This document shows positions 19,037-26,008 of a DNA stretch of 64,000 bases, one piece after another. How positions within the stretch are numbered: position 1 is the first letter of the stretch; each line of letters begins with the position of its first letter. The notes under the pieces were generated by a model that was given only the letters and a program-made list of their open reading frames with translations, made no database searches and was not told where the DNA came from. Source of the stretch: GWE2-40-63 sp050179685 (GTDB lineage: Bacteria; Bacteroidota; Bacteroidia; Bacteroidales; SZUA-534). The stretch spans positions 1 through 64,000 of the forward strand of contig JBFXEW010000005.1 in NCBI GenBank assembly GCA_050179685.1, written 5' to 3'. The translations under genes were made by a program, and so were the position numbers.

Positions 19037-20074
19037 TTACTTTTGTAACGCATTTAAAAGTTTCTTATTAATCCTTTTGGCTATACCGGGCCCTTCGTAA
19101 ATAAAGCCTGTATAAACCTGTACCAGACTGGCGCCTGCTTTTAATTTATCAAGCGCATCTTCAGGAGTAAAAACACCTCCTACACCAATAATGGGAAGTT
19201 TACCCTGGGTTTTATCGTTTATATATGCTATAAGCTCGGTAGAGCGCTCAGTAAGAGGCTTACCGCTGAGTCCACCATTGGCAATCCGAATAATATCTTC
19301 TTCCGGAGTAGTTAAACCTTGTCGCGTTACGCTTGTATTGCTTACCACAACACCATCAACACCAAGTCGTTCAACAACATCCAGGGTTTCATCCAACTGA
19401 TGCGGGTTTAAATCGGGTGATATTTTTAAAAACACCGGTTTTTTTACCGACTGATTAGTCCGCCAATGCATTAATTCGTTTAATAATAACTCCAATTCTT
19501 CCTGATCCTGTAATTTATGCAAATCGCTAATATTGGGACAGCTTACATTAACCACAAGATAATCGACATAGGGATAAAGACCTGTAAAACAAGCCCTGTA
19601 GTCGTTTATAGCATCCTGATTTGGTGTCAGGGTATTTTTTCCGATGTTACCTCCAATTATCAGGCTGCTATTCCGCTTTTTAAGTCGTTCAATAGCGCTT
19701 TCCAAGCCATTATTATTAAATCCCATCCGGTTTATTAAAGCATTGTCGGCAGGCAGACGGAACAATCGTGGTTTTGGATTTCCCTTTTGCGCAAGCGGGG
19801 TAACCGTACCTATTTCGACATGACCAAAACCAAAGCTTTCCAAAACATCATATACTTCGGCATTTTTATCGAAACCAGCTGCAACCCCTATTTTATTTGG
19901 AAATTTTATTCCGCACACCTCAGTTTCCATTTGTAAACATTCGCGATTGTATATTTTTGAAACCAACTTTTTAAAATAAAAAAAGCGAATAATCCGAAAG
20001 AAAAAGAAAACAATGGCATGGGCTGTTTCAGGATTACATCTGAAAAATAAAGGGCGAATAAGGCGTTTATACAT
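19037..20074 (-). CDS. pyrD: Dihydroorotate dehydrogenase (quinone), class 2
   Basis: Membrane-associated flavoenzyme of pyrimidine synthesis that passes electrons to the quinone pool, here presumably menaquinone. The 345-residue length with the N-terminal membrane-binding helices (MYKRLIRPLFFRCNPETAHAI) marks class 2. Motifs: GVAAGFDKNAEV (FMN site), INRMGFNN, the catalytic-serine segment VNVSCPN, and C-terminal IGVGGVFTPEDALDKLKAGASLVQVYTG. It follows the XRE gene on the same strand with 79 bases between and has its own -7 box. Confidence 0.95.
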   Translation of the reverse strand: MYKRLIRPLFFRCNPETAHAIVFFFFRIIRFFYFKKLVSKIYNRECLQMETEVCGIKFPNKIGVAAGFDKNAEVYDVLESFGFGHVEIGTVTPLAQKGNPKPRLFRLPADNALINRMGFNNNGLESAIERLKKRNSSLIIGGNIGKNTLTPNQDAINDYRACFTGLYPYVDYLVVNVSCPNISDLHKLQDQEELELLLNELMHWRTNQSVKKPVFLKISPDLNPHQLDETLDVVERLGVDGVVVSNTSVTRQGLTTPEEDIIRIANGGLSGKPLTERSTELIAYINDKTQGKLPIIGVGGVFTPEDALDKLKAGASLVQVYTGFIYEGPGIAKRINKKLLNALQK

Positions 20075-20096
20075 GATTTATGTTGTTATTTTGCTG

Positions 20097-20104
20097 CAAA
20101 TATA
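20097..20104 (-). promoter_or_regulatory. -7 box for pyrD
   Basis: The minus strand reads TATATTTG (TAnnTTTG) 22 bases upstream of the pyrD start. No well-spaced TTG is present, so only the -7 element is supported. Confidence 0.4.
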
Positions 20105-20153
20105 GCACATTTAGCTATAATCCATAGAACAATTCCTGGACATATCACCAGTG

Positions 20154-20618
20154 TTATTTATTCGGCTGGTAAGCGCTAAAAGTCCCGTCGGTATAGAAAA
20201 TAAGTACCTTCTCAATCGTCTTATCCGGTGTTTTATTCTCACTTTGTATTCCATAAGTACCTGGAGTTTCATCACTTGAAATATTGCCTTCCAAAGTATC
20301 ACTTTTTTCTTCCGGAAGTTGCACCAGCGGTTCCGTCTTCTCCCTGTTTGCAATTTCTTGTGTTAAAGGCACCTGATCGTCAAATAACGAAGATTGTTTA
20401 GGCGCTTTATAGACCTGACCTGTTCCCATGACCAACCATTCGGCATTGTATTTAGGATAGGTCCCCAATATCTTCTCCAGAAAGTCTAAACTGGGCTTAT
20501 TCCGGCCCGAAAGTATATGCGATATACTTGAGCGTTGCACGCCTATTCTATCGGCAAATAATGATGCATTCAAACCCTCTGAAGTCATAATACGTACCAA
20601 ACGTTCTTTTATACTCAT
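20154..20618 (-). CDS. XRE-family helix-turn-helix regulator
   Basis: A 154-residue DNA-binding protein. Residues 1-60 form an HTH_3 domain (FADRIGVQRSSISHILSGRNKPSLDFLEKIL), followed by a low-complexity acidic linker rich in E, S and T, and a short end piece (IEKVLIFYTDGTFSAYQPN). The class is common in Bacteroidota and resembles phage repressors, but there is no peptidase domain. Repeated ACAAATGT/ACATTTGT half-sites begin 3 bases upstream of its start codon, which suggests autoregulation. The linker after residue 70 is poorly conserved in such proteins. Targets other than itself are unknown. Confidence 0.88.
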   Translation of the reverse strand: MSIKERLVRIMTSEGLNASLFADRIGVQRSSISHILSGRNKPSLDFLEKILGTYPKYNAEWLVMGTGQVYKAPKQSSLFDDQVPLTQEIANREKTEPLVQLPEEKSDTLEGNISSDETPGTYGIQSENKTPDKTIEKVLIFYTDGTFSAYQPNK

Positions 20619-20620
20619 AT

Positions 20621-20709
20621 TACATTTGTTTACAAATACATTGTTACAAATGTAGGCATTTGTTTCAAATATAATTTCACAATTGGAAACCTATTTTTGT
20701 TACATTTGT
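20621..20709. promoter_or_regulatory. Cluster of ACAAATGT/ACATTTGT half-sites, candidate XRE operator
   Basis: TACATTTGT (20621-20629), a degenerate TACAAATA (20631-20638), TTACAAATGTA (20644-20654), GCATTTGT (20656-20663) and TACATTTGT (20701-20709) form nested inverted repeats directly upstream of the XRE start. The remaining gap to 21312 is very AT-rich; apart from the candidate RNA at 21047-21165 I see nothing in it. Confidence 0.5.
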
Positions 20710-21046
20710 CATCAATGTATCAATCATCCCACCTTATATACTTCAATTGTGAATTAAAGTAACTGTTTTAATACGCTGAATTTTAGACATATATTAATTA
20801 TAAATAGATTATTTTCTACACGAAATCAAATTTCATCAAAATTTAATTAATTTATTGATATCAATAAACTTTGTATATTGTTGATAATACGACCAATACA
20901 CTTATAATATTTGAGTGTTTAATAATGTGAAACTGGATATATTTAAAGACTAGTAAGACCTTTTTTTTGTTCCGGAAAGAATATTTTTAGAAATTAAACT
21001 TTATAGCGGCATTCGAATAATATCATTCATTTTGAAGAGCTCTCCT

Positions 21047-21165
21047 ACTTTTGAGATTTTATATAATTTTTTTGCGGTTTCCCTTCGGAGCATCGCCTAT
21101 TTACCATAGCTGGTAAGGAAAACAATAAAATATTCAAATCTCAGCGGGTTAAGATGCTGAAAAAT
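21047..21165 (+). ncRNA. Candidate structured small RNA, unknown family
   Basis: A TACTTTTG -7-like box (21047-21054) precedes a segment with nested complementarity: TGAGATTT (21053-21060) with AAATCTCA (21136-21143), TTTCC (21078-21082) with GGAAA (21117-21121), and a stacked hairpin TTACCA-TAGC-TGGTAA (21101-21116). A further hairpin TCAGC/GCTGA (21141-21160) overlaps the outer stem by three bases, so the two compete. No open reading frame explains it. I cannot match it to a known RNA family, and the strand is uncertain because the complement would fold too. Confidence 0.3.
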
Positions 21166-21312
21166 CAAGCATAAATAGCTGGATATTAATGCAAAAACTT
21201 TGTATTATGAATGAATGATTTTTAAGGGAACTATAGAAAACTTATAAAAAAGCAGTAAAAAGGAAGGGTTTAAGCCTGTTTTTATGCGGAATTTATTGAC
21301 GGGAACGAAAAA

Positions 21313-22464
21313 TTACAAGTTAGCTATTGTGCTCCGAATAATTTCTGCCAACATTCGTGCTGCATCTTCCAACCAAAGAGGAGCTTTTAGCAAAGCCTCG
21401 TTTTCACTAACAGGTCGTTTGCAAATGGGAATATATGCCGTAAAAAGTGCTCGTTGCGCTTCTGAAATTTTATCGGGAAAATTACCAGCCATTAAAAACA
21501 CCTGCTTTTTATTTTTCAATGCCAATGCCGCAACTCCCACCGGAGTTTTTCCATAAGCCGATTGGGAATCGAACGATCCTTCTGCAGTAATTACTATATC
21601 ATGTTCAATGATGTGTTGTTCCAAATCGACCCATTTTGAAATTACATCAAATCCTGATTTAATTGTTGCTCCCAAAAAACAAACCAAACCTGCTCCTAGT
21701 CCTCCGGCAGCGCCACCTCCCACCACGTTTGCCGCATCTATGTTCAAATCCTTTTTAATTTGCATCGATAGAATTTCCAGCTGCTTATCCAATTTTTCAA
21801 TCATAGACCCATCAGCTCCTTTTTGACGCGCGTAAACAAACGAAGCTCCTTGCGGACCAATCAGGGTATTCGTCACATCAGAGGCAACCGTAATTTTAGT
21901 AGTGGCAATGCGTTTATCAAGAGTCGATGTATCAATCCGATGCAACTTATCAAAAACTCCGGGACCGTCGCCAATATCTTTTCCCTGATTGTCTAAAAAC
22001 CTTACCCCAAGAGCTTTAGCCATTCCTACACCTCCATCGTTGGTTGCACTTCCGCCAATTCCAATAATCAGCTCGCTGCAACCCAAATCAAGGGCTTTTT
22101 TAATTAACAGTCCGGTTCCGTAAGTTGAAGCAATCCAGGGATTCAATTCTTCGGGTTGATGAATTTCCAAACCATTGGCAGCAGCCATTTCAATAATTGC
22201 CGTGGTTTTATCGGGCAAAATCCCCAGAAAAGCTTTATGCGGACGTAAAAATGAATCTAATACTTCTACAGCAACACGCTCACCTCCCTGAGCTGATAAT
22301 ATAGCTTCTTCGGTTCCTTCGCCTCCATCGGCCATGGGGATTACAGTTACCACAGCATCGGGAAAAACCTTTACGATACCTTGTTGAATAGCTGTTGCGG
22401 CTTGTTTAGCCGTAAGACAGTTTTTAAAAGAATCGGGAGCTATTAAAAAACGTGGGGTTTTCAT
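21313..22464 (-). CDS. Glycerate kinase (GarK/GlxK type)
   Basis: Phosphorylates D-glycerate, in this family usually to 2-phosphoglycerate. The 383-residue protein starts RFLIAPDSFKNCLTAKQAATAI, then IPMADGGEGTEEAI, IGIGGSATNDGGVGMAKALG and VVGGGAAGGLGAGL, the standard motifs of class II-type glycerate kinases. It lies 107 bases from the GT81-like glycosyltransferase gene on the same strand, suggesting a role in glycerate or glycosyl-glycerate metabolism in addition to feeding glycolysis. A TAACTTTG box is found 29 bases upstream. Confidence 0.93.
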   Translation of the reverse strand: MKTPRFLIAPDSFKNCLTAKQAATAIQQGIVKVFPDAVVTVIPMADGGEGTEEAILSAQGGERVAVEVLDSFLRPHKAFLGILPDKTTAIIEMAAANGLEIHQPEELNPWIASTYGTGLLIKKALDLGCSELIIGIGGSATNDGGVGMAKALGVRFLDNQGKDIGDGPGVFDKLHRIDTSTLDKRIATTKITVASDVTNTLIGPQGASFVYARQKGADGSMIEKLDKQLEILSMQIKKDLNIDAANVVGGGAAGGLGAGLVCFLGATIKSGFDVISKWVDLEQHIIEHDIVITAEGSFDSQSAYGKTPVGVAALALKNKKQVFLMAGNFPDKISEAQRALFTAYIPICKRPVSENEALLKAPLWLEDAARMLAEIIRSTIANL

Positions 22465-22492
22465 GAAAGCTTTGTATGCAATAGTTTATAGG

Positions 22493-22500
22493 CAAAGTTA
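22493..22500 (-). promoter_or_regulatory. -7 box for glycerate kinase
   Basis: The minus strand reads TAACTTTG (TAnnTTTG), 28 bases before the glycerate kinase start, between that gene and the GT81-like gene. It suggests that the kinase can be transcribed separately. Confidence 0.4.
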
Positions 22501-22571
22501 TATGCACTTGAATCGTTACATGGTTTGGGATTGCGATTCAAAGCAAATTTTACAAATCTGGTTTAACAAGC

Positions 22572-23786
22572 TTACTTTTCGTTTTCTTTTTTAACCAGCG
22601 AAACAAACTCCTCACCAATATCGGGAAGGGTGCTAAAAACCCGTTTCCAACTGGGAAGTCCCGGTACCATGTTTGGATTACTCAAAAAATTGACTCCCGC
22701 CTGATAAACATTTCGCGACAACAAATCAACCAGGCGTTCTTCTTTAAACCTATCGAAAGCATACCCGTTCATTACGGCATCGTTATGGTACTGGTCCAGA
22801 ATTTCAAAAGCAATGGATTGATAAGTAGCCTTTATGCTGCGAAAAAGCCCTTCGTTAAAAACACATCCTTCCGAAGCCAGTTTCGAAAATATAATCCGGG
22901 CAATATCGATACTCATTTTTGACAAACCTTTTTCAGGATTATCAAACGATTCGGTATGGTGCTTGTGATCGTAACGATCGGCAATTTCAACCTGGCAAAT
23001 CCGATTTAAAGTATAATTTTTATAAACTTCGGCCAACATGCCCAGTTCAAGCCCCCAATCGTTTGGAATACGTATGGAATTCAATACATCGGCTTGCATA
23101 GCACACTCGCCTGAAAGCGCATAACGAAAACCATCGAGGTATTCGAGATACTCCAAGGGTCCTAAAAGTTTTTTTAAGGCCCGAAGCAGCGGCGTTACCA
23201 GCAACCTAACCATGCGTCCGTTGATTTTTGTATCATCGGCTCTGAAATAATATCCCTTACAAAAGCGATAATTAAAACCCGAAGCAGCAACCGGATAAAC
23301 TAAACGAGCCAAAAATTCCCTGTTGTAAGTAAGAATATCGGCACCATGCATGGCTACAACATCAGCTTTTTGTGAAGCCAGCGCATATCCAAAACAAAAC
23401 CATAGGTTTTTGCCCAAATTAGAGTTGCCCAACTGAATATTGGCTTCGTTTATCCTGAACTGAAGGTTTTTCATTCCGGGTCCCTCATTCCAGATTATTT
23501 GATGGTGTTGCGGAAGTGCTGAAAAAATTTCACGGGCCTGATTAAAATCAGCAGCATTGGCTGCCTCAAGTCCAATCACTACCTGATTCAAATAAGGAAT
23601 ATCCTTAATTACCTGTACCATATTTTTTAATGCCGGACGACTAAGATCGCTACCAGGCATGGGTATAATTAAACTTATTGGATGCAAATTTTTACACTGC
23701 ACCAGCTCTTGCTCCATATCGGCTATTGGCCGATGCTTAAAATTATGAAAAGTCGTAACACAGGAATTCTGATAAAAATCGCCCAT
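22572..23786 (-). CDS. GT81-like glycosyltransferase (glucosyl-3-phosphoglycerate synthase family)
   Basis: A 404-residue GT-A fold glycosyltransferase. ISLIIPMPGSDLSRPALKN starts the nucleotide-sugar domain; GPGMKNLQFRI, FCKGYYFRADDTKINGRMVRLLVTPLL and the downstream DGFRYALSGECAM and DWGLELGMLAEVY segments match the order of conserved blocks in glucosyl-3-phosphoglycerate synthases (KGFYRR, GGRVTEL, GGEYA, GYGVEIGLL). The metal-binding DxD appears as HGAD (residues 147-150), so the first acidic residue is replaced by Gly. A product such as glucosyl- or mannosylglycerate phosphate is my inference from homology and from the adjacent glycerate kinase. No phosphatase gene is nearby. Confidence 0.7.
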   Translation of the reverse strand: MGDFYQNSCVTTFHNFKHRPIADMEQELVQCKNLHPISLIIPMPGSDLSRPALKNMVQVIKDIPYLNQVVIGLEAANAADFNQAREIFSALPQHHQIIWNEGPGMKNLQFRINEANIQLGNSNLGKNLWFCFGYALASQKADVVAMHGADILTYNREFLARLVYPVAASGFNYRFCKGYYFRADDTKINGRMVRLLVTPLLRALKKLLGPLEYLEYLDGFRYALSGECAMQADVLNSIRIPNDWGLELGMLAEVYKNYTLNRICQVEIADRYDHKHHTESFDNPEKGLSKMSIDIARIIFSKLASEGCVFNEGLFRSIKATYQSIAFEILDQYHNDAVMNGYAFDRFKEERLVDLLSRNVYQAGVNFLSNPNMVPGLPSWKRVFSTLPDIGEEFVSLVKKENEK

Positions 23787-23918
23787 AATACAAAATATTT
23801 AAGTTTCACTTAAAATATATGCCTAAAGTTAAGTAAATTCATCTGAATTTTAATCGCATTATAGGTGTGGTTTTTTTCAATTACGAAAAACATTTGTTCA
23901 TATATAAAAAACAGAACC

Positions 23919-24683
23919 ATGAATAAAATTTTGATATTGCTAATTGTAGGAAGTTTAATGTGTTCATTTATAAGCTGTTCAAATTCAAAGAAAACAAAAA
24001 TTGAGCATCAAAAAACTGAAAATACTTACCTGGCTTTTAAAGCTCAAACTCCTCCTGAAATCGATGGTTTATTAAATGACGACTGCTGGAAATCAGCTAT
24101 ATGGGATACACTCGATCAAGTCTGGTTGGGAGCAGCTTTTAGTCCCGACGATTTTCAAGGGCGTTACTGCATAGCCTGGGACGATAGTTTGTTGTATCTT
24201 TTTTTAGAAATAATTGACGACTCACTGACTAATTTTTACAGCAATCCTTTAGTTCAGTATTGGGACGATGATTGTGTCGAAGTATTTATTGATGAAGACC
24301 ATTCCGGAGGCAATCACCAATTCAATCATCAGGCTTTTGCTTACCATATAAGTTCCACAATGGACGCTATCGACATTGGGCCTGATAAACAAGCCCATTA
24401 TTACAATCACCATATTAAAGGAGCCATCAATCAAAATAAAACAAAATATTCATGGGAACTGGCCATCCGGATTTTTGGGAAAGCATATTCCGATTCTACA
24501 GACGATAATCGGCCTTTAACCTTAACAAACAATAAAACCATGGGATTCAGTCTGGCCTACTGCGATAACGACAGCTCGGAATTTCGTGAAAATTTTATTG
24601 GTTCAGTGAATAGCCCGGGGCATTTTAATAACGATGGCTGGATAGATGCCAGTTGCTTTGGCAAATTAATTTTGGTGGAATAG
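23919..24683 (+). CDS. Lipoprotein with CBM9-like carbohydrate-binding domain
   Basis: A 254-residue lipoprotein. The signal ends in a lipobox with Cys in SFISCSN, so it is anchored in a membrane. The rest is one CBM9/DOMON-type beta-sandwich domain: PPEIDGLLNDDCWKSA (the typical iDG..dd.W start), YCIAWDDSLLYLFLEIIDD, the DDDCVEVFIDED metal/ligand loop, and an end of the form GWIDASCFGKLILVE. I took ATG 23919 because the earlier in-frame start lacks a signal. Such proteins bind sugars or occur alongside glycan enzymes, but no such enzyme is here. It is convergent with the next gene, with 6 bases between. Confidence 0.8.
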   Translation: MNKILILLIVGSLMCSFISCSNSKKTKIEHQKTENTYLAFKAQTPPEIDGLLNDDCWKSAIWDTLDQVWLGAAFSPDDFQGRYCIAWDDSLLYLFLEIIDDSLTNFYSNPLVQYWDDDCVEVFIDEDHSGGNHQFNHQAFAYHISSTMDAIDIGPDKQAHYYNHHIKGAINQNKTKYSWELAIRIFGKAYSDSTDDNRPLTLTNNKTMGFSLAYCDNDSSEFRENFIGSVNSPGHFNNDGWIDASCFGKLILVE

Positions 24684-24689
24684 CTTTAT

Positions 24690-25124
24690 TTATCCAACCA
24701 ACGACAAAGTAAAGTAAGCCCAAACGGCATAACGAGCGGCCTTTCCTATCAACATTCCGATGCCTACCCGCAATGGCGATACGTGCAATAAGCCCAGTGC
24801 AACCGCAATTACGTCGCCTACCAAAGGCAACCAGCAAAAAAATGCAATCCAGGCTTCTTTACCCGCAATAAAAGTTTTAAAACGCTCAAGTTTTGTATTA
24901 TCAATTCTCAGGTATTTTTCAATCCATACTTCCTTACCCAAATATCCAAGATAAAAAGAAGTTAGTCCTCCCAACCAATTTCCTAAAGTAGCAAGAATAA
25001 GACTTGGAATGGCGGCATATCCCGCAGCCAACATTCCCGACAAAATTACTTCAGAACTAAATGGCACTACCGTTGCTGCCAAAAAACTGGCTAAAAAAAG
25101 TCCCCAATATCCTAACTCAAACAT
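24690..25124 (-). CDS. YqaA/DedA-type (VTT domain) membrane protein
   Basis: A 144-residue inner membrane protein with four or five hydrophobic helices. ASFLAATVVPFSSEVILSGML, the conserved TLGNWLGGLTSFYLGYLG and WLPLVGDVIAVALGLL correspond to the short YqaA branch of the SNARE-associated/DedA (VTT) family. DedA proteins are linked to membrane homeostasis and lipid scrambling; the role of YqaA forms is not settled. The start is ATG at 25124. Confidence 0.85.
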   Translation of the reverse strand: MFELGYWGLFLASFLAATVVPFSSEVILSGMLAAGYAAIPSLILATLGNWLGGLTSFYLGYLGKEVWIEKYLRIDNTKLERFKTFIAGKEAWIAFFCWLPLVGDVIAVALGLLHVSPLRVGIGMLIGKAARYAVWAYFTLSLVG

Positions 25125-25193
25125 CTTTTATAGTTATCTGTGGCATTTAATCTGAAAAATATACTGTAGCAATTTATTTTGTTGAATGCGGGC

Positions 25194-25367
25194 TCAAAAA
25201 TAAGAAAAGAAAGCAAAGTACAGTAACAATAAGCAAATTGCTACAACACTTCGCATTGATGGCTTTGCTTTAACTTTTAAAACGCAAGCAATACGAATTA
25301 AATCATAGGCAAACATGTTTTCAAGCGCTTGCAGTTTTCTTTTATAAAACCTCAATTTTCGTTTCAT
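25194..25367 (-). CDS. Possible small membrane protein, unknown
   Basis: An open frame of 57 codons with an ATG start. The predicted peptide has a strongly basic N-terminus (MKRKLRFYKRKLQALEN), a middle with further Lys/Arg, and a C-terminal hydrophobic helix (VVAICLLLLYFAFFSYF), the shape of a small inner-membrane protein. It lies on the same strand and 69 bases upstream of the YqaA gene. I know no family for it, and chance cannot be excluded at this length. The rest of 25125-25385 holds nothing that I can identify. Confidence 0.35.
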   Translation of the reverse strand: MKRKLRFYKRKLQALENMFAYDLIRIACVLKVKAKPSMRSVVAICLLLLYFAFFSYF

Positions 25368-25385
25368 TTGTGAAAAAATTTGAAT

Positions 25386-25949
25386 ATGGCTTTTCTTACC
25401 CTGCTCTTAATTGCAGTTGGACTGGCAATGGATAGTGTTACGGTTTCCATTTCGTGTGGATTGATTCTATATAAATTCAATTTCCGAAACAGCCTTCGCA
25501 TTGCCCTGTTTATGGGTTTTTTTCAAGGTTTGATGCCTGTACTTGGTTGGATGCTAGGAAGTACTTTTAACGAATATGTACTATCGGTAGATCACTGGAT
25601 TGCTTTTGCTATTCTTCTGTTCCTGGGATTACGCATGATTTATGAGCATTTTACTACCCGCGACGATTTTAAATGCTTCGATCCTACCAGCTATAAAGTA
25701 TTAACCGGCTTGGCTCTTGCTACCAGCATTGATGCTTTAGCCGTTGGAATTACATTCAGTTTAATCGAGATTTCAATCCTTTATTCAGGGCTCCTGATTG
25801 GTTTTACATCATTCGTACTTTCTTTTTTCGCAGTTTATCTGGGGAGTAAATTCAAGCAAAAAATGAAAATCCCCTTTGAACTAATCGGAGGTTTAATTTT
25901 AATATTAATTGGTATAAAAATTCTGATTGAACATTTATCGACTCATTAA
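25386..25949 (+). CDS. mntP: Manganese efflux pump MntP
   Basis: Exports Mn(II) across the inner membrane. The product has six hydrophobic helices with the two family signatures: LLIAVGLAMDSVTVSISCG in helix 1 and LALATSIDALAVGITFS in helix 4, each with the membrane Asp (MDS, IDA) needed for metal transport. I chose ATG 25386 (MAFLTLLL) over a TTG two codons earlier. Length 187 is typical. There is no mntR or other metal regulator beside it and I see no manganese riboswitch in the upstream gap. Confidence 0.92.
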   Translation: MAFLTLLLIAVGLAMDSVTVSISCGLILYKFNFRNSLRIALFMGFFQGLMPVLGWMLGSTFNEYVLSVDHWIAFAILLFLGLRMIYEHFTTRDDFKCFDPTSYKVLTGLALATSIDALAVGITFSLIEISILYSGLLIGFTSFVLSFFAVYLGSKFKQKMKIPFELIGGLILILIGIKILIEHLSTH

Positions 25950-26008
25950 AATTATACATTTACACCCAAACTTTAAACGAAAACTTTTGTTTAACTAAAC
26001 TTTATTCA

